A DNA stretch of 64,000 bases from CBDHEY01 sp965262305 (GTDB taxonomy: Bacteria; Pseudomonadota; Gammaproteobacteria; Pseudomonadales; Cellvibrionaceae). A program made the position numbers and the translations under genes. Where the stretch lies: assembly GCA_965262305.1 (NCBI GenBank), contig CBDHEY010000002.1, positions 1,054,001 to 1,118,000 of the forward strand, in the 5' to 3' direction. Within the stretch, counting starts at the first letter, position 1; the number at the start of each line of letters is the position of its first letter. Below the pieces are notes generated by a model, which was not told the DNA's origin, did no database searches, and was given only the letters and a program-made list of their open reading frames with translations. Shown piece by piece: positions 35,319-44,651 of this stretch.

Positions 35319-36464
35319 ATGAATTTTGAGGCACAATTTTTAAATATTAATGATTTTGTATTGATACTCATTGCATTTTTGAGCCTTTTGCTTGCTGCTC
35401 TGATTTCTTTCACTCCAAATAAAAATCTATTCTCAAAATTTCTATTCGCTACATTCATATTAATATTTGGACTAGTTTCAGTTCAGCGTTTGCTTCTGTT
35501 TAGTGAAGTGTTCAATCACTGGGTGGTCTTGCATGGCGTCGATTATATTTTTTTAATCTCATGCGCGTATTGGATACAACCGCCTATTTTATATTTGTAC
35601 ACGCGATCTGTTGTCAATAATACTAATGGATGGCAAAAAAATGATGCCTATCACTTTTTACCAACAGTGTTATTTTTCGTGTATATGTATTTTGCTTTTT
35701 GGCAATATGACTCGGTAGTTAAAGCTTATCTTCTTGAGGAATATCGATTTTATAATAGTCATCATTTCTTTATTCAAAACTATCTTCGCGCCATTCTTGC
35801 CGTCAGTTACGTGTGCTTGGCAATTAATCTTATACGTGATGGATTGCCCGAAAAGCGAATTTTAATCTCGCAAATAGATGACAAAAGTAAGTGGCTTTTA
35901 CTACTGCTGTTTGGATATGTTTTTATCACGATAATACGCATGATAGGATATACCATTGGCGTAACAACTTCTTTTGGTTATGTTGCGGATATTTTAGGTT
36001 TATTGTGCGTATATGTTGAATTAGTCTTGATTTGTACAGTAATTGGTGTTGGCTATCACCTTTTGCCTAAGTTGTCTTGGAAAATAGAAAAGCGTGTCGT
36101 TGAAATTAATGAAATAGAAAAAACTATTGATGAAAAGTATCAACGTATTATCGATTATTTTGAGAAAGAAAAACCATTCCTTAATCCCAATACAAATTTA
36201 CAACAGATATCTAAGAGTTTGGATATACCCTCTAGAACGGTATCTATGACCATAAAGCGATGGTCGGAGAAAAGTTTTTATGAGTTTCTAAGCTTTTACC
36301 GGATAACCGAAGCGAAAAAACTACTAATGAAATACTCTTCTAAAGAAAAATCAATATCAATGATATACGAGATGTGCGGCTTTAATAATCGGGTAGCGTT
36401 TAATAACGCATTTAAAAAGCATGTTGGAACTACTGCTACAGATTTTCGTAGTCAATATCATTAA
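35319..36464 (+). CDS. Membrane-anchored AraC family transcriptional regulator
   Basis: This 381-residue protein has an N-terminal half of about seven hydrophobic helices (to about residue 245) and a C-terminal AraC/HTH_18 DNA-binding domain (about 275-380; RITEAKKLLMKYS, ISMIYEMCGFNNRVAFNNAFKKHVG). Such regulators sense a signal at the membrane. It is convergent with the GH3 beta-glucosidase gene, a reasonable target by proximity, but no binding site is evident. Starts at ATG 35319. Confidence 0.88.
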   Translation: MNFEAQFLNINDFVLILIAFLSLLLAALISFTPNKNLFSKFLFATFILIFGLVSVQRLLLFSEVFNHWVVLHGVDYIFLISCAYWIQPPILYLYTRSVVNNTNGWQKNDAYHFLPTVLFFVYMYFAFWQYDSVVKAYLLEEYRFYNSHHFFIQNYLRAILAVSYVCLAINLIRDGLPEKRILISQIDDKSKWLLLLLFGYVFITIIRMIGYTIGVTTSFGYVADILGLLCVYVELVLICTVIGVGYHLLPKLSWKIEKRVVEINEIEKTIDEKYQRIIDYFEKEKPFLNPNTNLQQISKSLDIPSRTVSMTIKRWSEKSFYEFLSFYRITEAKKLLMKYSSKEKSISMIYEMCGFNNRVAFNNAFKKHVGTTATDFRSQYH

Positions 36465-36514
36465 TAAACTTGAAACCAAACATTCTTTGTGAATTGTTGC
36501 CAATGGTATGACGA

Positions 36515-39061
36515 CTAAATAACCCAGTTGACAGACCCTATTTCAAATTCGAATTCCCCAGATGTGTATATTGCCATTGGGTGCACCACATGGGTAAGAT
36601 CACAGCCTTGATCGCTTAATTCTTTAATATCAATAATAAGTTGTTGCCATTCGCCTTGAGAAATTTCTTTCAGCTTTTCAGTAATATCGATACTTGCTGT
36701 GTTTGGTAGGTCTTTATCAATTGAAAATAAAACAGATGAACTTGGAAATTGTGTTATCTTTAGAGTGATTTCAATTTTTCCTTCTGCAAGTAGATATGGG
36801 GTCAAATCATCAAACCCTTGATCTATAGTTTCTAAATAAATGAGTGATTGGGGTCCTCCTGTGCATCTTATTTTACGAGCATCTTGTTGGTGAACGAAGT
36901 CAGTAGGATGACTTTCAATACCCTCACAAATTACCGAGTTGTTTCCAGTGGCTTCAGCACCGATTATCCAATTGTTGTGATCGGCGATCTTTAAGCGATA
37001 ATCTCCTGTGGCGAGTACACCGAATAAAGCGAGATTTTGCTGAGCCGCTTTTGATTCGGTTACCAAGTCAGTTTGATCAATAGGAAGTGTGTCGAGATCT
37101 ATATTGGGTTTTAGGGTATCCGTATAGTTTAAGCCGTAACCTATATCGAATAGCGGTCGGTGGTATTCTTGTGGTGATTGTTCCTGTTTTGGTACTTGAT
37201 AGTTTTTTATATTAGAGGGAATCGCATTGACCGCGAATGAATCTCTGTGATTTGGCCAGCTGTAGGACAACTTTCCGGTGAAATCGAAATTAATCTCGTT
37301 GTTTTCATTTTTAAATAAAACGTCAGTGATTCCTAATCCCTCTGTTCCCGGAAGCCAGGCGCAAACAAAGGCGTCAGATAGATTAATTAACTCATTTACG
37401 TAGAGAGGTCTTCCAGAAAAGAAAACAATGATAATTTTCTTACCGTGATTTTTAAGCTCATTTAGAAGTCGTAAATCTTCTGCATAGGCACGTTTTAATT
37501 TAGTAAATTCTAAACTTTGCCAAATTTTTATGTCGCCGACAATTTCCGCGTACGGATCTTCTCCAATTGCCACAATAGCAATATCGTTTGTATTATGTGA
37601 TTGACTAAATTTCTGAAAATTATCTTCTGATATTGTTTCGCGTATTGCATCCTGTAACGTTTGACAGCCTGGAAAATCTTCCTTTCGAGTATCTCCACCT
37701 TGCCATGTCAGCGACCATCCTCCAGTCATTTTTTGGATAGAATCCATTGCACTTCCTGCTAAAATGATCTTTGATGATAGTGATAAAGGTAGAATGTTAT
37801 TCTTGTTTTTTAGTAGAACAAGTGATTTACGGACTGCTTCTCTGGATAGGGCTTTATGCTTTGCGTCACCAAATACGTTATTTCGCTTTGTATATTCTCG
37901 AGATAATGGTGATGACTTTTCCCACAATCCCGCGCGCATTTTAATTCTCAAAATTCGAGTGACCGCATCGTCGATACGCGATAATGGTACTTCTCCTGAT
38001 TTCACTCCTGCTTTTAAGTTTTTAATTGTGTCTTGCCAATCATTGCGAGATGTGACCATTAAGATGTCTAAGCCAGCGTTGACACAGTAGTTTGCGTTAC
38101 CATCGCTACAAGCGGAAACTTCCGAGTGAGAATTCCAATCCGAAATAATAGCGCCATCGAAATTCATTTTATCCTTTAAAACTTCAGTTAGAAGGTAATA
38201 ACTGCCAGAAAGTTTTTGGTTGTACTCCTTAGTTCCTATTGCGTTGTTATTGTCGTTTACCCATCCACTAAATGACGACATGACCACCTGAGCTCCGGCT
38301 TCAAGGCCAGAAAAATATCCCATTGCGTGAATGTTTATTAAGTGTTCTTCAGAGTAGTGATTGTCTCCGCGATCAATTCCATCTAGGGTGCCGCCGTCAC
38401 CGATCCAATGTTTTACTGTAGATAATAAGTGACTTTCGCCAGAAAGGTCTTCGCTGTTTCCTTGCAGCCCTTCAACCATTTTGCCTGAGTATTGATACAC
38501 AATTTCTGGATCTTCAGAGTAGCCTTCATAGGTACGACCCCAACGCAGATTTCTGGGAGTTGCGACTGTCGGTGCAAAAGTCCAGTCCATACCGGTGGAA
38601 CAAACTTCTTTGGCAGTGGCCCTGCCAATTCGATATATTAGGTCGGGATCTCTTGCTGCGCCAAGACCAATATTATGGGGATAAAGCGTTGCTCCAAAGA
38701 TATTGTTATGACCGTGGACAGCGTCAGTCGCCCACATAAAAGGTATCCAAAAGGGCCGATCTTTATATGCTTCTTTTAAAGCGTTCCAATATCTATCTGC
38801 TTCGAGCGCCCAATCTTTTGGTTCAGCATATTTATCATTATTAACCCAAGTTCCACCGCCATTTAGCAAAGATCCGAGTTTGTATTCTTTTGCTTCTTCG
38901 GGAGTAACATCTCTCAGATTCGGTTGAATCATTTGACCTATTTTTTCTTCTAGGGTCATCTTCTCCAAAATATTTAATATGGCCTGTTCAATTTTTTCAT
39001 TTTTTTTAATACTTGAGTTAATGACGGGCCAATCTTTGAAATAGGGGAGAGATTCGGACAT
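36515..39061 (-). CDS. Glycoside hydrolase family 3 beta-glucosidase / exo-glucanase
   Basis: This 848-residue enzyme has a GH3 N-terminal TIM barrel (EKMTLEEKIGQM, WATDAVHGHNN, SEDP) with the catalytic Asp near 308 in GAIISDW, the C-terminal alpha/beta sandwich (SLVLLKN, IAIVAIGEDPYAEIVGD, LPGTEGLGITDVLF), and about 170 further residues like the galactose-binding-type C-terminus of ExoP-like exo-glucanases. No signal peptide is seen, so it probably hydrolyses imported beta-glucan oligosaccharides in the cytoplasm. I use ATG 39061; an upstream start at 39097 is possible. Located between a convergent AraC-type regulator and the MMPL exporter operon. Confidence 0.93.
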   Translation of the reverse strand: MSESLPYFKDWPVINSSIKKNEKIEQAILNILEKMTLEEKIGQMIQPNLRDVTPEEAKEYKLGSLLNGGGTWVNNDKYAEPKDWALEADRYWNALKEAYKDRPFWIPFMWATDAVHGHNNIFGATLYPHNIGLGAARDPDLIYRIGRATAKEVCSTGMDWTFAPTVATPRNLRWGRTYEGYSEDPEIVYQYSGKMVEGLQGNSEDLSGESHLLSTVKHWIGDGGTLDGIDRGDNHYSEEHLINIHAMGYFSGLEAGAQVVMSSFSGWVNDNNNAIGTKEYNQKLSGSYYLLTEVLKDKMNFDGAIISDWNSHSEVSACSDGNANYCVNAGLDILMVTSRNDWQDTIKNLKAGVKSGEVPLSRIDDAVTRILRIKMRAGLWEKSSPLSREYTKRNNVFGDAKHKALSREAVRKSLVLLKNKNNILPLSLSSKIILAGSAMDSIQKMTGGWSLTWQGGDTRKEDFPGCQTLQDAIRETISEDNFQKFSQSHNTNDIAIVAIGEDPYAEIVGDIKIWQSLEFTKLKRAYAEDLRLLNELKNHGKKIIIVFFSGRPLYVNELINLSDAFVCAWLPGTEGLGITDVLFKNENNEINFDFTGKLSYSWPNHRDSFAVNAIPSNIKNYQVPKQEQSPQEYHRPLFDIGYGLNYTDTLKPNIDLDTLPIDQTDLVTESKAAQQNLALFGVLATGDYRLKIADHNNWIIGAEATGNNSVICEGIESHPTDFVHQQDARKIRCTGGPQSLIYLETIDQGFDDLTPYLLAEGKIEITLKITQFPSSSVLFSIDKDLPNTASIDITEKLKEISQGEWQQLIIDIKELSDQGCDLTHVVHPMAIYTSGEFEFEIGSVNWVI

Positions 39062-39366
39062 AAAATAACCATTTTTAACGCGAAATATAAAGAGCAATTT
39101 TACCGTTTTGTAATTGTTAAAGTCTAAGTTTTTCCCGAATGTCTTATTGTTGAGTGAATCTTAGTCAATGAGATGATGGATAAAAAGAGGCTCTTTTGAG
39201 ACAAACGTTAATAAGTTGTAAGGTGAGGTTTGCTTTGAGGTAGGCTTTGGTTTTTTGTTAATAGGCAGAAAAGCTTCAGTCTTTTCTGCCACGTCGAAAA
39301 TAAGATGTTATTAAATCTTCATTATTAGCCGACGACTAATTACTATTGGGGTATTAAAGATTATTT
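39062..39366. other. Intergenic region between GH3 gene and the exporter operon
   Basis: This 305-base region carries the GH3 promoter (minus strand) and the end of the exporter operon. It holds the perfect dyad AAAAGAG-G-CTCTTTT at 39182-39196, which could be a GH3 operator, and the strong hairpin at 39264-39290, listed separately. No gene. Confidence 0.45.
39264..39290 (-). terminator. Strong hairpin downstream of the exporter operon
   Basis: GGCAGAAAAG (39264-39273) and CTTTTCTGCC (39281-39290) form a perfect ten-base-pair stem with a seven-base loop, about 77 bases after the barrel gene's stop. There is no long T-run, so it may be a processing/stability element rather than a classical intrinsic terminator. 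Confidence 0.5.
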
Positions 39367-40572
39367 CTAAAAATGACGTTCAAGAGTCAACTGAATCAAA
39401 TCATCTTTATCAAATGATGACGCAAAATCCTCTTGGTCTCCTGCTATAAAAAGGTTCGCATCCACTTCAATCGTCCAGTAATCATTAAGACGTTGGGATG
39501 CTTCGATTAGAAAGCTTTTGGTATTAAAGTCTGTATCATAGCTTCCACCAAAAAGGAGCGCTGAATCATTTGTATTATTTAACGCAATTCTCCCCCCAAC
39601 ATATATATCATTTTGATTTATGTTATTTGCGGCAGTTCCTCTTTCATCCCAGCCATACTCAACTAATATTCCAAAGTCAGCAAATGAACCTACAATTCCA
39701 TAAAAGGTGTATTCGAAACCAGCTTGTATGGCGGTAAAATCTTCAATATTAGAAGAGTTATAGATGGATTCGAACTTTAGCAGCCAACTATCAATCGTTG
39801 CTTGTAAATCGATTCCAAATTGATTCGCTTGTTGGTAAAACGGTTGCAAGAAAATTTGACCATCGATTTCTCTTGTGAAAAACAACGGATTTCTGTCCGT
39901 TCCTCTAAAACCGTATACACCAATGTCGAATACGCTGATGGAATGTGACCAGCGAAGAGCAAAATCAATGTGTCTTTCATTTTGATCTGATTCGTAAACT
40001 GGATTATCCGAATCAATCAAGAGCCCCGGTCTTAGCCTTCCATCTTGACTTGCAAATGTTCGCTCTCTGAATCCAGGTAATACGTAAAAATCGAAAATAC
40101 CTACATTGGTTACGCGCGAAGTCACGACCATGGGTTGCCCTAATTTCTGCTCGCCATCAAATGACTCAATAGCATCAGTTTGGTTTATAAAATCAACAAG
40201 GTGATTAAACTCAGTTACACCCCAAAATACCTTGCCGATACCGGTTCGAAATTCCCAATTGTTGTGAACATGAATCCAGAGAAGTTCTCTAATATCACCA
40301 TGAGAACGTTCGTCATCTTTTTCATCGAGTCTAATAAATGGCGTAAAAATAAGACTATCTTTACCACTATTCCAATCGATATATAACTCGGGTTCAAAGG
40401 CGATAGAACTATTAGTATGATAATCTTGAGATTGAAATTGCCCTTTGTCAGGAAAGTAATTCAATTCAAAATCTAATTTTCCAGAAAACTCTGTGCCAGC
40501 TAATGCGGGTTGAATCAAAGTCAACCCGATTAACTGAGCCACATAGAACGAATATAGATTGGGTATTTTCAT
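39367..40572 (-). CDS. Outer-membrane beta-barrel protein of the MMPL exporter system
   Basis: This 401-residue protein has a signal peptide (cleavage likely after QPALA), alternating amphipathic strands and a C-terminal Phe (LTLERHF), typical of an outer-membrane barrel. I do not recognise a specific porin family; its operon position behind an MMPL exporter and a LolA-like protein suggests the outer-membrane part of an export route. The start is ATG 40572, five bases after the upstream stop, rather than the TTG at 40575. Role by context only. Confidence 0.8.
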   Translation of the reverse strand: MKIPNLYSFYVAQLIGLTLIQPALAGTEFSGKLDFELNYFPDKGQFQSQDYHTNSSIAFEPELYIDWNSGKDSLIFTPFIRLDEKDDERSHGDIRELLWIHVHNNWEFRTGIGKVFWGVTEFNHLVDFINQTDAIESFDGEQKLGQPMVVTSRVTNVGIFDFYVLPGFRERTFASQDGRLRPGLLIDSDNPVYESDQNERHIDFALRWSHSISVFDIGVYGFRGTDRNPLFFTREIDGQIFLQPFYQQANQFGIDLQATIDSWLLKFESIYNSSNIEDFTAIQAGFEYTFYGIVGSFADFGILVEYGWDERGTAANNINQNDIYVGGRIALNNTNDSALLFGGSYDTDFNTKSFLIEASQRLNDYWTIEVDANLFIAGDQEDFASSFDKDDLIQLTLERHF

Positions 40573-40577
40573 CAAAT

Positions 40578-41366
40578 TTATTTAGCGCGTTTTAGCGTGT
40601 TTTGATTAAAGTCAGCGTCGGTTAAACCTAAACTAAATTGATAATCACTAAATATTACATCGGTACTTTTCTTGGATTGATGATTAACCATAGTCATTTC
40701 CATTGCCCTCCAGTACTTATCCAAATACTGTTCGTATTTTTTCACTGATAATGTTTTAAGCAAGCTATTTTTCCGATCATAAAAATCCGTTTTCCAGCTT
40801 CTGTACTCAGTTTTATCGATCCAATTAATCAGACGTGTATAACCAGAATATTTATCAACGGGGTACTGCTCAATAACGTAGCAGATTCCGCCTTCGCAAG
40901 GTTCTTCACCTAGAAGTTTATAAGTGTATTTTTCTACCTCGAAAGATGCGAGATCTTCATAAGCGAATTCGGAGCCCATATAGGGTCCAGATTTATTGCG
41001 AGATGCAATGCGTTTAACGCGTTTTAATGCAGGAAGATAAAGCCATTGATCATCAGCACCAATAGGGTGTGAGAAACTCAAGAACGCGGTTCCCTTTACA
41101 TCGCGAGGATGATCAAAAATACTTAGACTTTTATCTCCGTCACCCTCCACTTCTAAGTTAGTAGTACGAACTTGCCGTCTGCTTTCTTGACCGGCTGCAT
41201 TGCGTAATACTATTTCGAGAGAAGCTTTACTATCTACCCAACCTATATCGGTTTGCTTCATCTTATTCGCAATTTCAAGCCCGCGCTCTTCGGGTGTTTG
41301 GGCTATTATTTGCGAGGAAAAGCTAATTGCTAGAAGTGTTAATATTAAAAATTTAAGCCGTAGCAT
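40578..41366 (-). CDS. LolA-like outer membrane lipoprotein-sorting family protein
   Basis: This 262-residue periplasmic protein has a signal peptide (LTLLAISFSSQIIAQ) and the fold pattern of the LolA-like 'outer membrane lipoprotein-sorting protein' family (e.g. LYLPALKRVKRIASRNKSGPYMGSEFAYEDL). Members found next to MMPL exporters are thought to carry lipids or hydrophobic cargo across the periplasm. Its start overlaps the exporter gene's end by 14 bases and the barrel gene begins five bases after its stop, so the three are tightly coupled. Cargo unknown. Confidence 0.87.
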   Translation of the reverse strand: MLRLKFLILTLLAISFSSQIIAQTPEERGLEIANKMKQTDIGWVDSKASLEIVLRNAAGQESRRQVRTTNLEVEGDGDKSLSIFDHPRDVKGTAFLSFSHPIGADDQWLYLPALKRVKRIASRNKSGPYMGSEFAYEDLASFEVEKYTYKLLGEEPCEGGICYVIEQYPVDKYSGYTRLINWIDKTEYRSWKTDFYDRKNSLLKTLSVKKYEQYLDKYWRAMEMTMVNHQSKKSTDVIFSDYQFSLGLTDADFNQNTLKRAK

Positions 41367-43692
41367 TATTTAGTTCTCCTTTGGATTTAATTTCAAGTTC
41401 TTCTGTTTTTTTGCTAGAACCATCAAGTTTCATTAGTAGTGGTGGTAAAAATAAGAAATCTACAATGAGTGCAAGTAGAATGGTGATTGCCGTTAATAAC
41501 CCCATATCGGCGTTCAATTTAAATGAGGATTGTGCAAGTACAAGGAATCCTGCAACAAGAACTAATGTAGTGACCCATAGCGCTCGACCTACGCTATTAA
41601 ATGCATAACGCACAGCTTGGACTGAATCATTTCCATTTTCTCTTCTAGCGTGAATATATTTGCTGAGAAAGTGCACCGTGTCATCTACAACAATACCAAG
41701 CGTCATACCTGCAACGACTGATAGCCCTAATCCAATTTGACCATCGATGAAATACCATAATCCAAAACCCATTCCAGCGGGAACTAGATTAGGTATTAAA
41801 CTAATAAGTCCAAATTTTGCCGACCTTAATGCAAAACCTAATAAAATCGAAATGAGTATTAGAGCACCGCTAGTTCCTATTAACATGGAAGTGATATTAC
41901 GTTGGCCAATATGAGCAAACATTAGGCTTGGGCTTGCTACTCTGGCTTCGTATTCTGGCGCGTTAGCCGAGAACCAATCGTTGATTCTAGACTCGAGCGA
42001 TAAGAACTCTTCACTGGTTAAATTTTTAACCGTGATTACCATTCGCGTTGCAGCTTTGTCGACATCAAGTTGATTGTTAAGATCCAAACCATAGGGCAGT
42101 GACATTTCATAGAGTAGTAAATATTGCGCCGCTAACTCCCGGTTTTCTGGAAGTCGATAATAGTCGGGATCATCTCCATGCATATTCTTATTCAACCGAG
42201 TAAATATATCGGAAATAACATTGCTGTGATCTGTTTCATCTTGCTCTAGAATCCAGCTATTAAACTTCTCCATTGTTTGCAGGTATTCAGGTGCACTAAT
42301 TCCGTTTGATTCACCGCTACTGAATTCAATTTCAATTGTGCCAATACCTGAGAGTTTTTCTTGCATGAAATCAGTTGATTTTCTGAAGTCAACTGATGTA
42401 TCAAAGTACTTTACAAAATCATCATTGAGAATATTTTTTGGAACAAAGGCCACAAGAGCAACAATTAAAATAGCGAAAGATGGAAGTAAAAGTCGACGTT
42501 TAGCAATCACAACATCTGCAATTTTATCCATGAAATCGGCTTTTCTTTCTTCTTCACTTTTAACTTTAAAAGGAAGAATTGACATAAGAGCTGGAAACAC
42601 TGTGACTGAGAAAACAAAAGCAAGCATGACACCCATCGCAACGAGATTACCGAGATCGTGAAACGGGGGTGAATCCGAAAAGTTCATGCTCATAAACCCA
42701 ATTGCTGTTGTGACACTCGTAAGCAAAATAGGTTGGAAGTTAATTTTAAGGCTCTTTTGCAATGCTGCTCGTTTTTCTGTTCCTTGTCGCATTTCATAAA
42801 TCATCGTTGATAAAATATGAATGCAGTCAGCGACGGCAAGTGTGAGAATCACTGTGGGTGCACTTGCTGATGGTCCTGTTAGGAAAAACCCCATCCATCC
42901 AGCCAGTCCCATCGTCGATAAAATTGAAAATACAACAATGACGATAGTCGCGATACTGCCACTAATTGATTTAAGCAAGAAAACCATAGTCAAAGCGACA
43001 ATTAAAAACATTAACGGCACAAGTGTTGCGTTATCACTTAATGAGGCTTCACTAAAAGAATTATTCATCATAACCAAGCCAGATAAATAGATATCCAAAT
43101 TAGGGTATTGATCCATGATATCTGCTTTTATCTCTCTGACTTTTTCAACTACTTGTGGCAACTCTGTAACAGGATCGATACCTGGCAGTTGAATTGTGGC
43201 ACTTACAACTGTTACAGAAGCATCTTGATTAACTAACTTGTTAATTAGGAGTGGTTCATTTAAAGCAATGGATTTGAGTTCATCCATGTCTTTTTCTTTG
43301 ACGAGTTCTGGCTCTAGCAGTAAGTCTTCAACAATGAGGTCGTCACCAATAGCTGTTGTATGCTGATAATTGGTGATTGAATCGACGCGACTAGAGTACG
43401 GAATTTGCCAAGATTCTTCAGTGAGTTTATAAACCGCTAGCAAAACTTCTTCCGTAAATACTAGACCATCTTTGGGCGCAACAATAAAAGCGACGTTATC
43501 GTTTTTAGTGAAGGTTGCCTGCATATTTTCAAAAGCGTTTAGCTGCGGGTTTTCTTTACCAAAAAATACGCGATAATCGGATTTAAAAGTAAGTTTTGAC
43601 CCTCCGGAAGCGGCAAACATAACCAATAAAAACACGCTAATGATCACTAATATTGGTCGCCGAATTACAAACTCAAATAACTTATCTCTCAT
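41353..43692 (-). CDS. RND superfamily exporter, MMPL type
   Basis: This 779-residue inner-membrane protein has the MMPL/COG1033 layout: a first helix (about 13-30), a periplasmic domain, a six-helix sterol-sensing-like bundle, then a second copy of this unit (GMTLGIVVDDTVHFLSKY carries the proton-relay Asp pair in the second half). Such exporters move lipids or other hydrophobic molecules. It starts at ATG 43692 with AAAGGA upstream. First gene of a three-gene operon with LolA-like and barrel proteins; the TetR operator 33-47 bases upstream indicates repression by the adjacent regulator. Confidence 0.92.
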   Translation of the reverse strand: MRDKLFEFVIRRPILVIISVFLLVMFAASGGSKLTFKSDYRVFFGKENPQLNAFENMQATFTKNDNVAFIVAPKDGLVFTEEVLLAVYKLTEESWQIPYSSRVDSITNYQHTTAIGDDLIVEDLLLEPELVKEKDMDELKSIALNEPLLINKLVNQDASVTVVSATIQLPGIDPVTELPQVVEKVREIKADIMDQYPNLDIYLSGLVMMNNSFSEASLSDNATLVPLMFLIVALTMVFLLKSISGSIATIVIVVFSILSTMGLAGWMGFFLTGPSASAPTVILTLAVADCIHILSTMIYEMRQGTEKRAALQKSLKINFQPILLTSVTTAIGFMSMNFSDSPPFHDLGNLVAMGVMLAFVFSVTVFPALMSILPFKVKSEEERKADFMDKIADVVIAKRRLLLPSFAILIVALVAFVPKNILNDDFVKYFDTSVDFRKSTDFMQEKLSGIGTIEIEFSSGESNGISAPEYLQTMEKFNSWILEQDETDHSNVISDIFTRLNKNMHGDDPDYYRLPENRELAAQYLLLYEMSLPYGLDLNNQLDVDKAATRMVITVKNLTSEEFLSLESRINDWFSANAPEYEARVASPSLMFAHIGQRNITSMLIGTSGALILISILLGFALRSAKFGLISLIPNLVPAGMGFGLWYFIDGQIGLGLSVVAGMTLGIVVDDTVHFLSKYIHARRENGNDSVQAVRYAFNSVGRALWVTTLVLVAGFLVLAQSSFKLNADMGLLTAITILLALIVDFLFLPPLLMKLDGSSKKTEELEIKSKGELNNATA

Positions 43693-43724
43693 TGCTTTTG
43701 TCCTTTATCTATACAAATAGTTTT

Positions 43725-43739
43725 GTGACGAATCGTCAC
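43725..43739. promoter_or_regulatory. TetR operator upstream of the MMPL exporter operon
   Basis: GTGACGAATCGTCAC is a perfect 7+1+7 dyad ending 33 bases upstream of the exporter start. The same core, TGACGAWTCGTCA, occurs twice upstream of the adjacent tetR gene. Three copies in two promoters make it very likely the binding site of this TetR protein. Confidence 0.8.
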
Positions 43740-43749
43740 TTAATTGTTT

Positions 43750-43769
43750 AAAAAAAAGCGCAATGCGCT
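43750..43769 (-). terminator. Intrinsic terminator of the tetR gene
   Basis: On the minus strand the perfect dyad AGCGCATTGCGCT (43757-43769) is followed by a run of eight T. It lies 19 bases after the tetR stop and before the exporter promoter, so it separates the regulator from the operon. Confidence 0.8.
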
Positions 43770-43787
43770 CGTTTTTACTCAGTCAAT

Positions 43788-44543
43788 CTAATTAGGTAAT
43801 TCAATACCTGCCCCCAAATCTACACCCCTTTGTTTTAGCAATGCTATTTCCTTAGCAAAAACATCATTTTGTAATAGCTTTACAAAGTCTTCCAAACTTT
43901 CTGTTTCTTTCCATCCAAGTCCATCCATAACGATACTCCCATGGGCCAGAATCCTGTCTTGGAGCATAAAGCCCATGGTTCCAGCACAGGTTCTATCTTT
44001 TTTTATGAGTAAACCTATAGTCCCAAATGACATCGCATATATGGACAGCGTGATATCTTCTACGCTGTGTTGGCCAAGGGTGAGCTCTCCTTTTTCAATA
44101 GCCTCGGCGACTACTCCAGAGCATAGCTCCATAATGTTATTGTCGAGACTTTCATGTTCTTCGCCTCTTTCTCGTGTTGCTTTTTCAAAAAACTCTGTTT
44201 TCGCATTCATCATTAGAGCAAAGCACTGGGGCGTGAGTAATACTTTTAGCATGTAGGCAAAACCCATCGCCGTCATTTTGCTTCGTGTACTACATTGAAG
44301 CGAGTTAGCGCGCTGGAAAAGCTCTAAAATCTTTCGCATATTGCGATTGCAAAGTGCAGTAAATAAATCTTCTTTAGAAGAGAAGTGGTTATATACTGTC
44401 CCTTTTGAATAGTCGACTTTTGCTACGAGTTTATCAATAGTCAAAAATGCAACGCCCTGTTCGTCGATAATTTCGAGCGCTTTGTCTAGCATCTCATTTT
44501 CACGAGCGGAGAGGGTTTCCTGATCAATATACCGCGGAGCCAT
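43788..44543 (-). CDS. TetR family repressor of the MMPL exporter operon
   Basis: This 251-residue regulator has a TetR helix-turn-helix (FLTIDKLVAKVDYSKGTVYNHFSSKEDLFTAL) near residues 30-65 and a long ligand-binding C-terminus. It sits directly upstream of the MMPL/LolA/barrel operon, same strand, separated by an intrinsic terminator. Dyads TGACGAWTCGTCA lie ahead of both tetR (two copies) and the operon (one copy), so it most likely represses both. The inducer is probably the exported molecule or a membrane stress signal; this is inference. Confidence 0.92.
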   Translation of the reverse strand: MAPRYIDQETLSARENEMLDKALEIIDEQGVAFLTIDKLVAKVDYSKGTVYNHFSSKEDLFTALCNRNMRKILELFQRANSLQCSTRSKMTAMGFAYMLKVLLTPQCFALMMNAKTEFFEKATRERGEEHESLDNNIMELCSGVVAEAIEKGELTLGQHSVEDITLSIYAMSFGTIGLLIKKDRTCAGTMGFMLQDRILAHGSIVMDGLGWKETESLEDFVKLLQNDVFAKEIALLKQRGVDLGAGIELPN

Positions 44544-44571
44544 GGCGCAACCTGAATTAAACTTTGGCGCA

Positions 44572-44600
44572 ATTAAACTTTAGATTTGACGATTCGTCAA
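44572..44600 (-). promoter_or_regulatory. tetR promoter with overlapping operator
   Basis: On the minus strand TTGACG (44600-44595) and TTTAAT (44577-44572) lie 17 bases apart, a good sigma-70 promoter 29 bases upstream of tetR. The 15-base operator TTGACGATTCGTCAA (44586-44600) covers the -35 box and half the spacer, so bound repressor would block RNA polymerase: autoregulation can be read from the sequence. Confidence 0.75.
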
Positions 44601-44619
44601 CAATTAAGTTGATAGATTT

Positions 44620-44632
44620 TGACGAATCGTCA
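44620..44632. promoter_or_regulatory. Second TetR operator upstream of tetR
   Basis: TGACGAATCGTCA is another copy of the same dyad, centred 33 bases from the centre of the copy at 44586-44600. The distance is about three helical turns, which would allow two dimers to bind one face of the DNA. Confidence 0.75.
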
Positions 44633-44651
44633 TTTTAATGAAGCTATGATA

